NCBI RefSeq assembly: GCF_001039355.2
Contig: NW_019775459.1
Span: 2,375 to 42,448, forward strand
Direction of reading: 5' to 3'
Source of the DNA: Lingula anatina
Taxonomy: Eukaryota > Brachiopoda > Lingulata > Lingulida > Lingulidae
Length of the DNA stretch: 40,074 nt
Below the pieces are notes generated by a model, which saw only the letters and a list, made by a program, of their open reading frames with translations, was not told the DNA's origin and did no database searches. Both the position numbers and the translations under genes were made by a program. Below, piece after piece: positions 11,891-20,561 of this stretch (position 1 is its first letter; every line of letters begins with the position of its first letter).

Positions 11891-13048
11891 CTGGACTTAG
11901 AATATATCAATAGCATTTAATGTACAGGGTGTATTAGGTACTGCTTGACTCGTGTTAATACATCGTTCAAAAATTTGAACTGTAAATTCTGCTCTGCGCT
12001 ATGCATGTGTTTTTCTCTGCACAATCACTCTTATGAATTCTCATAAAAAATCGTATATATTTCGCATTTTAGAATTGTAAAATCTTATGAATTATGAAAA
12101 TTGAAATGTTTAGGAATATAAAATTCGAAATACGAATTCATACAAAAAGTGAATTTTGGTATTTTGCATTTTTACAAAACGCGAATTTTGAATTGCACAA
12201 TTTATTATTTCTTACGAATCTTATTTATTTTTCAAACGAAGTACTGTACCTCACAAAGCTTTTGATCACTACCGTGACCTTAGCCATTCGTCATCTCATA
12301 TAAATCATTTTACTATGACCTATAAGTTTAATTTAGTTGTAGTAGAAGTAGAAGTAAAATTCATAACAGAAAATATAATAATATATAAAATGTTGGTAAT
12401 TGATATTTATATGAATAAAGAATGCGGAGACCTTTGTAGAGTAGACTGACACGAAGAACGAAAATGTACTATGCTTTCTACTTCGCGTAGCAACTAAAGT
12501 GGAAGATCGTTACACGCTTCTATACACCACAATGGTGACACTTTGAATGGCACTGGTTGTATTTGTTTGCTGACCAGCTTTTTGCATTATTCGAGTAAAA
12601 CGGGGCATGCCTGGACAACGTTCACAATTCAAACAAAAATTGTATTTACCTAGGGGAAATGATATCCTTTAACACGGCTGTCAGTGTGCAGAGTATTTGC
12701 TGAACGAGATAGACTTGGGATCAGCGAGACCTCGTTTGTTGTAAAGTCTCCTTATATTTTAGCGACTATAAACACTGTCAGCAACAGTAGACATGAACAG
12801 ATGTGGTTCTGCTCGACGTGTAACATTGGAATATAATGCAGTTTAGTTTGTTGCCTGACAGGTGAAGTCAACCACGATGACCAGCGCAGTCACAATGCGC
12901 TTAGTGAGAACCAAACACAGTGAGACTTAATGCCTCAACGGCGTCGAACGCAGTAACATCACATTGCAACTGGATGCAGTCTACGCTCGTCTAAAAAGGC
13001 CCTTCGTATTCAAACACACATATTATAAAATATTCTGTTGAGTCACGA

Positions 13049-13705
13049 ATCTGGAATATTCCTATTATCTTCCGAATTTCAATAGAACATTCCATAACAT
13101 GATACTCGGAAAAGAGTTGAGACACAGATCTGAGACATCTCTATTATCTTTTTAGCCGGGTTTAACTGGTTTTTGGATATTGTATAACCGCTCCTTAATC
13201 AGAATTTCGATAGACACGTTTTATTACACAGTTAAAAACATTCCATAACATAATACTAAGAAAAAGATATCTGGAATATTCCTTTTATCTTCCGAATTTC
13301 AATAGAAAATTCCGTAACACAATACTAAGAAAAGAGATCTGGAATATTCCTATTATCTTCCGAATTTCAATAGAAAATTCCATAACATAATACTAAGAAA
13401 AGAGATCTGGAATATTCCTATTATCTTCCGAATTTCAATAGAAAATTCCGTAACATAATACTAAGAAAAGAGATCTGGAATATTCCTATTATCTTCCGAA
13501 TTTCAATAGAAAATTCCATAACATAATACTAAGAAAAAGATATCTGGAATATTCCTTTTATCTTCCGAATTTCAATAGAACATAATACTAAGAAAAGAGA
13601 TCTGGAATATTCCTATTATCTTCCGAATTTCAATAGAACATAATACTAAGAAAAGAGATCTGGAATATTCCTATTATCTTCCGAATTTCAATAGAAAATT
13701 TCATT
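13049..13705 (+). repeat. 68-bp satellite array in REP-A copy 1
   Basis: Units start TCTGGAATATTCC and continue through TCTTCCGAATTTCAATAG and a CATAATACTAAGAAAAGAGA end. Some units lack 16 bases and are 52 bp. A non-array stretch (13111-13267) separates the first unit from the rest. Confidence 0.8.
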
Positions 13706-13706
13706 N

Positions 13707-16480
13707 GAACCCTTTTTTTCTAGAAATGCGTAGAAGAATGCATTTGGTGAGCCCTCACCCGTCTCTTGTTTGTGAATATACAGCTGAATGCGTTAAGGCT
13801 TGCATGAGCTAGAAACCTCTTGAAAATACAATGTACCTTAGCGGTCTGCGCCAACCATGCAGAAAATTGATTTTGTCATTACTGATGTCTCCTAGCTGAC
13901 CTGTGATATGCTTACAAAGGAAAGTTCTAGAATATTTTTGGGAATCATTGCAATAATTAAGACACAGAGGGAGTTTTAGAATATACTGGAACTTTGAAAA
14001 GTTTTTTTAATATAAAAATCATAGACACCTAGGTATCTGCACCTCACATACTGGCAATATATCAAAAGTATTTACTGTATGCGCAGTGAACCTGCACCAG
14101 CCATGCGGTAAATTGATTTTGCTATCACTGATGTCTCTGAGCTGACCCGTGATATGCCCACAAAGAAAAGCTCTAGAATATGTTGGGAAACATTGCAATA
14201 AGACACAGAGAGAGAGTTTTAAATGTACTGGAACTGTGAAAAGTTTTTTTAATATAAAAATCATAGACGCCTAGATATCTGCACTTTACATACAGGTAAT
14301 ATATGAATATTATTGTACGTATGCGCAGTGCACCCAAGCGGTCTGCGCCGGCCATGCAGTAAATTGATTTTGCTATCACTGATGTCTCTGAGCTGACCCG
14401 TGATATGCCCACAAAGAAAAGCTCTAGAATATGTTGGGAAACATTGCAATAAGACAGAGAGAGAGAGTTTTAAATGTACTGGAACTGTGAAAAGTTTTTA
14501 AATATAAAAATTATAGACGCCTAGATATCTGCACTTTACATACCGGTAATATACGAATATTATTGTACGTATGCGCAGTGCACCCAAGCGGTCTGCGCCA
14601 GCCATGCAATTAATTGATTTCATATGCTAGTACTGGCTACATATGAACAGTATTTGTTATACTATACACGTCCATTAGACCTAAGCGGTCTGTGCCAGCC
14701 ATGCAATAAATTGATTTCATATACCTGGACTGAGAATATATCAATAGCATTTAATGTACAGGGTGTATTAGGTACTGCTTGACTCGTGTTAATACATCGT
14801 TCAAAAATTTGAGCTGTAAATTCTGCTCTGCGCTATGCATGTGTTTTTCTCTGCACAATCACTCTTATGAATTCTCATAAAAAATCATATATATTTCGCA
14901 TTTTAGAATTGTAAAATCTTATGAATTATGAAAATTGAAATGTTTAGGAATATAAAATTCGAAATACGAATTCATACAAAAAGTGAATTCTGGTATTTTG
15001 CATTTTTACAAAACGCGAATTTTGAATTGCACAATTTATTATTTCTTACGAATCTTATTTATTTTTCAAACGAAGTACTGTACCTCACAAAGCTTTTGAT
15101 CACTACCGTGACCTTAGCCATTCGTCATCTCATATAAATCATTCTACTATGACCTATAAGTTTAATTTAGTTGTAGTAGAATAGAAAATAAAATCAAAGT
15201 AGAAGTAGAATTCATAACAGAAAATATAATAATATATAAAATGTTGGTAATTGATATTTATATGAATCAAGAATTCGGAGACCTTTGTAGAGTAGACTGA
15301 CACGAAGAACGAAAATGTACTGTGCTTTCTACTTCGCGTAGCAACTAAAGTGGAAGATCGTTACACGCTTCTATACACCGCAATGGTGACACTTTGAATG
15401 GCACTGGTTGTATTTGTTTGCTGACCAGCTTTTTGCATTATTCGAGTAAAATGGGGCATGCCTGGACAACGTTCACAATTCAAACAAAAAGTATATTTAC
15501 CTAGGGGGAATTATATCCTTTAACACGGCTGTCAGTGTGCAGAGTATTTACTGAACGAGATAGACTTGGGATCAGCGAGACCTCGTTTGTTGTAAAGTCT
15601 CCTTATATTTTAGCGACTATAATCACAACAGTAGACATGAATAGATGTGGTTCTGCTCGACGTGTAACATTGGGATATAATGCAGTTTAGTTTGTTGCCT
15701 GACAGGTGAAGTCAACCACGATAACCAGCGCAGTCACAAAGCGCTTAGTGAGAACCAAACACAGTGGGACTTAATGCCTCAACTGCGTCGAACGCAGTAA
15801 CATCACATTGCAACTGGATGCAGTCTACGCTCGTCTAAAAAGACCCTTCGTATTCAAACACACATATTATAAAATATTCTGTTGAGTCACGAATCTGGAA
15901 TATTCCTATTATCTTCCGAATTTCAATAGAATGATACTCAGAAAAGAGTTGATACACAGATCTGAGACATCTCTATTATCTTTTTAGCCGGTTTTAACTG
16001 GTTTTTGGATATTGTATAACCGCTCCTTAATCAGAATTTTGATAGACACGTTTTATTACACAATTAAAAACACTCCATAACATAATACTAAGAAAAAGAT
16101 ATCTGGAACATTCCTTTTATCTTCCGAATTTCAATAGAAAATTCCATAACATAATACTAAGAAAAGAGATCTGGAATATTCCTATTATCTTCCGAATTTC
16201 AATAGAAAATTCCATAACATAATACTAATAAAAGAGATCTGGAATATTCCTATTATCTTCCGAATTTCAATAGAAAATTCCATTACATAATACTAAGAAA
16301 AAGATATCTGGAATATTCCTTTTATCTTCCGAATTTCAAGAGAAAATTCCGTAACACAATACTAAGAAAAGAGATCTGGAATATTCCTATTATCTTCCGA
16401 ATTTCAATAGAACATAATACTAATAAAAGAGATCTGGAATATTCCTATTATCTTCCGAATTTCAATAGAAAATTCCATAA
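13707..16480 (+). repeat. REP-A composite repeat, copy 2
   Basis: It starts at the same point as copy 1 (GAACCCTTTTTTTCTAG) immediately after the N. The same order follows: about 250-bp units (13841-14720), core (14720-15890) and a 68-bp array (15893-16478). The copies are very alike with scattered substitutions and small indels, so this is either a recent tandem duplication or two haplotypes placed end to end. No coding gene is evident. Confidence 0.8.
16098..16478 (+). repeat. 68-bp satellite array in REP-A copy 2
   Basis: The same unit as in copy 1, again with 68-bp and shorter 52-bp versions. The array stops at 16478, where unrelated sequence begins. Confidence 0.75.
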
Positions 16481-16509
16481 AAAATGCTGACTCATTGTAT
16501 TACGCTGCG

Positions 16510-16517
16510 TATAAATA
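16510..16517 (+). promoter_or_regulatory. TATA box of a plus-strand gene
   Basis: TATAAATA with an AP-1-like TGACTCA at 16487-16493 just upstream. It lies about 137 bases before a consensus CAG/GTAAGT donor, which fits a promoter plus a short untranslated first exon. Confidence 0.45.
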
Positions 16518-16737
16518 TCCCGTGATTCAAAGGACACGGGCGGGCAACGCGGATCACTCAGAATTACGGCAGAGCTGTCTTTCCGATAGCGTCGCACACT
16601 TAGAAGAGGTCGAAACCGAGAGCGAAGTCCACCACTTACAAAGCAGGTAAGTTATTGTTTGAAAAAAAAAATCACGTGATAAAAAAAATGTGGGGTATAT
16701 TAAGTTTCACTCTTGTAGAGACATTCAGTTGAGAAAC

Positions 16738-16779
16738 ATGGATTTGAGCATGAAACTTCCATTAAGTTTGGTCATCAAC
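16738..16779 (+). CDS. 5' end of an unidentified gene, cut by the N at 16780
   Basis: ATG at 16738 opens 14 codons before the N. Upstream is a complete-looking leader: a TATA box, an exon ending at 16646, a 72-bp intron (GTAAGT at 16647, TTGTAG ending at 16718) and a 19-base second part of the leader. Only 14 residues are visible, too few to assign. It reads opposite to the capsid gene on the other side of the N, so the two are convergent or simply unrelated contigs. It could be a missing Polinton gene or a host gene. Confidence 0.35.
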
Positions 16780-16780
16780 N

Positions 16781-17729
16781 GCAAAGACCGAAGATTCTGA
16801 TGTTTAAAGTTGAAGGGATTTAAATCGTACTGTCCCGAAAGGCTAGCGTCCGTCACCATACCCATAAAAATTCTACGCGGTATTTTAGACATGTATATGT
16901 TATCCAGAAAAGCACTTCGAACATTATTGGGTATATTGATTATTTTGACTTCTCTTCTCATGATGGGGTAACAAGCCACGTTATTCATCAACATAGTTTC
17001 GTGGGCAGCCTTGAGGCGGGACGAAACTTTAACCCTCCTCGCAAAAAGAGAAATGTTCTTTATCAGCATTTTTTCGTCTTTGGAAGTAGTTCCGGACATT
17101 AAACAAAAACTATGTTCGCTTCTTCGTAGTTTTATCCTGATGTCTACATTGTTTAATAAAAGTTTCGGTTGTTGAAAAAAATCACATTTTATCTTCCCCA
17201 TCATTTCACACTTTCGGGAACGTTGAAACAGCGAATATCTTCGTTTTAAGCCTTCATTAGCGGGATCTCCACTGACATCTGTCAAATCGAACAATCCGGG
17301 TGTATCAGTATACCAAGCTTCGTTGGTCAACCATGACTTTTTCGCAGAACTCCCGTGAAATAATAAGTTTTCCAAGTACGCACGGTAAGCGTAGGTGTTG
17401 TTAGATTCCGTTATGACCGTCCCATTCAATTCAACCTCCACATTCGAAAATAGCGAATGTAACGTATTGTTGACAGGAGCTGTATCCTGTCCGATATCTA
17501 TGTCACTAAAATCATTTTTTACTACTTGCGTTTCCAAATAAAGAACGATATTATTTGGGTCGATATATTCATCCGCGTTTCCTACGATTAGAAATTCTAT
17601 TACAGGGGAAGTGTCTGTAACGCTGTTCACCGGTCTCAATTCTTCCACCGATGAATGTTCTATTTGAACTTGAAAAGCATCGCGAATGTTGCTGAACAAA
17701 TCCAGTTCCGTTCGAACGACGCGTTCCAT
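16781..17729 (-). CDS. Polinton major capsid protein (double jelly roll), C-terminus missing
   Basis: 316 residues are readable from ATG at 17729 to the N at 16780; family members are usually longer (roughly 450-650 residues), so the C-terminal part is lost. Diagnostic region, residues about 55-135: an EYIDPNNIVLYL stretch, then VNNTLHSLFSNVEVELNG, then NNTYAYRAYLENLLFHG, a pattern shared by Polinton and adintovirus major capsid proteins and by 'F54H12.2-like' invertebrate entries. Known role: subunit of the icosahedral shell. The start follows the stop of the basic protein gene by 5 bases and has an A at -3 and G at +4. The frame is intact as far as it can be read. Codons beyond the N are not part of this gene. 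Confidence 0.9.
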
Positions 17730-17734
17730 TGTTA

Positions 17735-18037
17735 CTAAAAATTAGTTTTCGCGGAGATGTGTTTGGTTGTGCGTTTTTTAACGCGTCTGGCCTTTTTGGC
17801 TTTAACGTCCTTTTTTATACTCATGCCGTTCATTGTTTTTGTAATAACATCACTGCTTACATAAAGTTTTCTTTTTCGAGTTTTTTCTTTCGAGTGACGC
17901 GCGGGCTTTTCACCTATGCGAAGTACTACTGCGTGTCTAGCACCGCCGCCTTTTTGTCTTCCGTGGAATTTATTAATTATACCTTCGCCTGCTTGGTTCT
18001 GATAGTACTTTAAGAGTGCTGTATAGACTGGATCCAT
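17735..18037 (-). CDS. small basic Polinton protein, candidate virion core or pVI/pX-like
   Basis: 100 residues. The N-terminus has YYQNQAGEG near residues 11-19 and a glycine cluster (QKGGG) near 28-32. The C-terminal two thirds is rich in Lys and Arg. Small proteins with a YYxxQAGxG start sit beside the capsid genes in other Polintons and adintoviruses and have been compared with adenovirus minor virion proteins; that link is remembered family knowledge plus position, not proven here. The basic tail suggests DNA binding inside the particle. ATG at 18037 lies 2 bases after the minor capsid stop codon, and the TAG ends 5 bases before the major capsid ATG, so it sits in the middle of a tight capsid cluster. 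Confidence 0.7.
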   Translation of the reverse strand: MDPVYTALLKYYQNQAGEGIINKFHGRQKGGGARHAVVLRIGEKPARHSKEKTRKRKLYVSSDVITKTMNGMSIKKDVKAKKARRVKKRTTKHISAKTNF

Positions 18038-18039
18038 CG

Positions 18040-18768
18040 TTACAGTAAATTTTTGCGTCTAAAATGAAGTGTTACGACGGTCTTTCTTCCTTGGAACTGA
18101 ACAAATTTCCCCGTGTCGTCGGTTATATGGATTTTTATTGTCGACAGTTCGTTAGAGATTAGAGGTACGTAAATAGGCGAATCAAAACTATGCGTGATTG
18201 TTTCACCGAATTCCCCCTTGATCGGAACTATGCGCAGTAAATTTGCCGATGTGTCACCTACTAGTTGTGGTTTTATAATGTCTGTGTAAACATAGAGAGA
18301 ATCGAAGTCGTCCGTCGTGTTCGCCGGTTTAGTAGCTGTAGTATCCTCGGATACATTAACGTTATCGAAACCCAGCATATTTCCAATGCTCCCGCTAAAG
18401 TGAACGCTTGCTCCCGCTTTCAAATGAACCGTCACCTTTTTCGTAATAATGTTGAATGCAAACCGAATGTTGATTTGGCCTTGAGCAGACATCCCGTTAT
18501 GAATGGCTGTCAATAGGTCATTCACGTGGGGGTAATACCCATTAGACAACCGAAGCGTTTGAGGTTTTTGACCGTCGAAATAATTCAGAGAACTATTTTC
18601 CACATTATTCCACGTTTTACAATAAAGTATTTCCGTCAAAGCTACTTCATATTGTCCCTGCAAATATAGCGAAGAGGACAGCTTAGTTCTAAACGCTTCG
18701 GGTCTGTTGCCTGGGAAAAAGTTGAAACTGCTGTTGGAAGGGAGTGTGATGTGAAAGGACGAGGCCAT
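18040..18768 (-). CDS. Polinton minor capsid protein, penton-like single jelly roll
   Basis: 242 residues, full length for this family by eye. The N-terminus has the typical TLPSNSS...FPGNRPEAFRTKL pattern followed by LYLQGQYEVALTEI (residues about 8-47), known from Polinton penton-like proteins. Known role: vertex capsomer beside the major capsid protein. The frame is intact. ATG at 18768 has A at -4 and G at +4 and starts 39 bases after the integrase stop. A TATA box overlaps that stop, so this gene could head its own transcript with the two genes after it. The stop codon TAA is followed by CG and the next ATG. Confidence 0.88.
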   Translation of the reverse strand: MASSFHITLPSNSSFNFFPGNRPEAFRTKLSSSLYLQGQYEVALTEILYCKTWNNVENSSLNYFDGQKPQTLRLSNGYYPHVNDLLTAIHNGMSAQGQINIRFAFNIITKKVTVHLKAGASVHFSGSIGNMLGFDNVNVSEDTTATKPANTTDDFDSLYVYTDIIKPQLVGDTSANLLRIVPIKGEFGETITHSFDSPIYVPLISNELSTIKIHITDDTGKFVQFQGRKTVVTLHFRRKNLL

Positions 18769-18803
18769 CGTTCCGACTAATCTTCGGAGGCCACAGCAAA
18801 TCC

Positions 18804-18812
18804 TTTTTTATA
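18804..18812 (-). promoter_or_regulatory. TATA box overlapping the integrase stop codon
   Basis: On the minus strand, TATAAAAAA contains the TAA stop of the integrase and lies about 36 bases before the minor capsid ATG. That distance leaves room for a short leader, so it could drive a capsid transcript separate from BIR-integrase. No comparable box was found ahead of the basic protein or the major capsid gene. Confidence 0.5.
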
Positions 18813-19914
18813 CTGTTTTGACGCGGGATGCGGGGACCCAACTGTTGAATTTGGAAGGCCAACCCTGCCATTTCACGAAATATTCTTTCGATTTACCCTT
18901 CCCTCTCGATTTCAAAATTTTTTCAACCCTATACACGTCATCTTTTTTTACGACGCGAATCATTTCTGGTCCATACATGACACCCTCAATCTCCTCTCCG
19001 TCGTAGTCTGCCACCTTGTAGACCGGCGGTGACCTGTTTAAACGTTGGATTATCGTAAACAACTCCTGCGTCCAACCCTGCTCGTAGCCTTTCGCAAAGG
19101 GGGACCTATGTTTGCTCAATCGAACGGTGTCTCCGACGTTAAATTTAAACTTTGGTTTTTCTAGATTTTTCCCCCCGTAAAGTTTATTCCATACTGCGTC
19201 CGAATTTTTTTCTTTTGAGGCCTCCGTCGGCGACATGCCTATACTCCGGTGTTTAGCCGCGTTGTACCCCGTCAGCAGTTGGTCGAGTGCGTATATGTAC
19301 GTCAGCGTACTGTTGGCGGTGAAATATTTAAAAAATTTAGATTTTAAAGTCCTGTTCAGCCGTTCCACGACAGAGCTTTTTCGTTCCGACTTTGTTGTAA
19401 AAAACGATATTCCCTGTTCCTTGAGGTATGCTTGAAATTTCCTATTAGTAAATTCTGTTCCGGCATCTGACTGAAGGATAGCCGGTTTTCGACCTTCGGC
19501 TAAAATTTTTTTAAACGCTTCTAAAACACTGTCAGCAGTTTTTGTTTTGATAGCAACAGCCCATGCAAATTTTGAAAATATGTCAATCACGGTTAAAAGG
19601 TACTTATAACCCTTGTTGTACTTAGATATTTTACCGAGGTCGGCTAAATCTGCCTGCCATTGCTGATCTGTACGACCAACAAGGACGCGATTGGTGCGAA
19701 ATCTTTTTCTGACGTTGGCGTGTAGCGTATACGTATCTTGCTTGGCCAAAAACTCTTTTATCTGCTCTAGTCCGATTTTCTTTTTATCTCTTCGCGCCGC
19801 TTCATATAATTTCAACGCGCTTCCAAAGCTAGCGGGATTGGAAGGATCGTAATATATTTTCTTCAAGTAATCGTCTGTCTGTCCCTTACTTTTACCCGCT
19901 TGTCGTCTCTTCAT
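18808..19914 (-). CDS. Polinton integrase (DDE, retroviral type) with C-terminal chromodomain
   Basis: 368 residues from the ATG at 19914; a longer open frame reaches 19974 but overlaps the BIR gene, and the 19914 ATG context is also present in the second copy. Catalytic triad visible: Asp89 (QWQADL), Asp150 (QSDAGTEF) and Glu184 (VVERLNRT), with 33 residues between the last two. An SH3-like region follows (FNVGDTVRLSK, about 258-270), then a chromodomain (VYRVEKIL...EYFVKWQGW...SWVPASRV, about 327-364). Known role: joins element ends to host DNA; chromodomains can guide integration to marked chromatin. The frame is intact. It follows the BIR gene by 10 bases. A decayed copy lies at 22681-23112 on the other strand. 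Confidence 0.95.
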   Translation of the reverse strand: MKRRQAGKSKGQTDDYLKKIYYDPSNPASFGSALKLYEAARRDKKKIGLEQIKEFLAKQDTYTLHANVRKRFRTNRVLVGRTDQQWQADLADLGKISKYNKGYKYLLTVIDIFSKFAWAVAIKTKTADSVLEAFKKILAEGRKPAILQSDAGTEFTNRKFQAYLKEQGISFFTTKSERKSSVVERLNRTLKSKFFKYFTANSTLTYIYALDQLLTGYNAAKHRSIGMSPTEASKEKNSDAVWNKLYGGKNLEKPKFKFNVGDTVRLSKHRSPFAKGYEQGWTQELFTIIQRLNRSPPVYKVADYDGEEIEGVMYGPEMIRVVKKDDVYRVEKILKSRGKGKSKEYFVKWQGWPSKFNSWVPASRVKTV

Positions 19915-19924
19915 CTTTTCAACT

Positions 19925-20403
19925 TTAAAAGAGTCTGTATGTCCTTTGCATGGGGTTTTTGTCCACTTCGTCAAAGCCTATGTTTAACAGTGTTTTCACT
20001 GTACTGGGCGTGTAGTTAGGTTTCCTTTCGTTGGCGACAAATAACTGCACTAATTCGCGTCGCTTTTCGGGCGCCAGCGGAACATTTAGTGGATTCGCAA
20101 GTCTCTTCTCGACCGTGTTCATAGTACAGTGCGGACTGTGGCGTTCGTGTTCAACGTCCACTGCGTCTCTCAACGGGTCCCAGTCTCTAAGACTGACGCG
20201 GCAGTGAAAACAAAGCACCGCGTCGTCTGTATTTGACGTGTCTTGGTCCCTGTAAAACCCGCTAAAGGTATAGGGTTGATGAGAAGTTTACCAGGCCAAT
20301 TGAGAAAACTGAGTATCCTATCTTCTTCTTTACAATAGGGTGTTCGAAAAAACAAGGGCTTGTCTTCTGGTACACAGTCGGTGAATACTTTACTGTCATC
20401 CAT
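19925..20403 (-). pseudogene. BIR-domain (IAP-like) gene of the Polinton, frameshifted
   Basis: Starts at ATG 20403 in one frame and continues to TAA at 19925 in another. The first part has the R-x-LSFLNWP...NPIPLAG start of a BIR domain. The second has C-x2-C-x17-H-x6-C with a Trp after the second Cys, the zinc-binding core. Against the second copy, a 7-base deletion within the LAG-to-FY stretch (near 20271) causes the break. BIR domains occur in inhibitor-of-apoptosis proteins of animals and some insect and mollusc viruses, where they bind caspases or partners. Here there is one BIR, no RING finger and a conserved tail of about 65 residues after it. As first gene before integrase it is part of the element, probably an accessory anti-death function. 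It could also be intact in other copies. Confidence 0.75.
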
Positions 20404-20561
20404 TCTTTAACTGTCCGATAAAATTGTAACTTTTATTTTAATACTCTTTTCGTTAGCCAATCAAAACAGTGCTGGCCAATCAAATTGTGGTATCAACCAA
20501 CCATATATAAAACGCGTTATTATAGTCTACATTTAATTTTCATTTCAGTTCGACAGCAACC
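20404..20561. promoter_or_regulatory. divergent promoter between BIR-integrase genes and DNA polymerase
   Basis: 158 bases separate two divergent start codons. Two GCCAATCAAA boxes stand at 20456-20465 and 20475-20484, 19 bases apart. TATATAAAA at 20504-20512 faces the polymerase ATG 50 bases downstream. On the other strand, a weaker TTAAAATAAAAG lies ahead of the BIR ATG. CCAAT boxes work in either direction, so both sides may share them. A pyrimidine-rich CATTTCAG just before the polymerase ATG resembles a splice acceptor, but no donor is seen. Confidence 0.65.

Larger units (their letters stand above)
10881..13705 (+). repeat. REP-A composite repeat, copy 1
   Basis: Copy 1 of a roughly 2.8 kb unit. 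It opens with four units of about 250 bp (11001-11760) and a shorter fifth (11840-11890). Each unit carries a CCATGCA..AATTGATTT stretch, and several also carry AAGCGGTCTGCGCC. A unique core follows (about 11890-13045), and then a 68-bp array (13049-13110 and 13268-13705). No coding gene is evident; short frames repeat because the DNA repeats. The tandem-array-plus-core layout recalls non-autonomous invertebrate elements of the Helitron or 'pearl' type, but I see no diagnostic termini. It ends at the N at 13706. Confidence 0.8.

Noticed and set aside
11181-14449. Several very similar minus-strand frames of 60-81 codons
   Set aside because: They recur only because the roughly 250-bp DNA units recur. 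They have no known domain, and stops and frames shift with the unit differences.
12094-15137. Identical 69-codon plus-strand frames in both REP-A copies, with a similar reverse copy at 27218
   Set aside because: Lies in AT-rich repeat core; the match follows DNA identity and the composition is that of translated AT-rich DNA. A hidden peptide cannot be ruled out, but nothing supports one.
16725-16779. Extension of the major capsid frame through the N at 16780
   Set aside because: The residues after the N do not fit the family and the plus strand there has its own gene start. The N is treated as a join.
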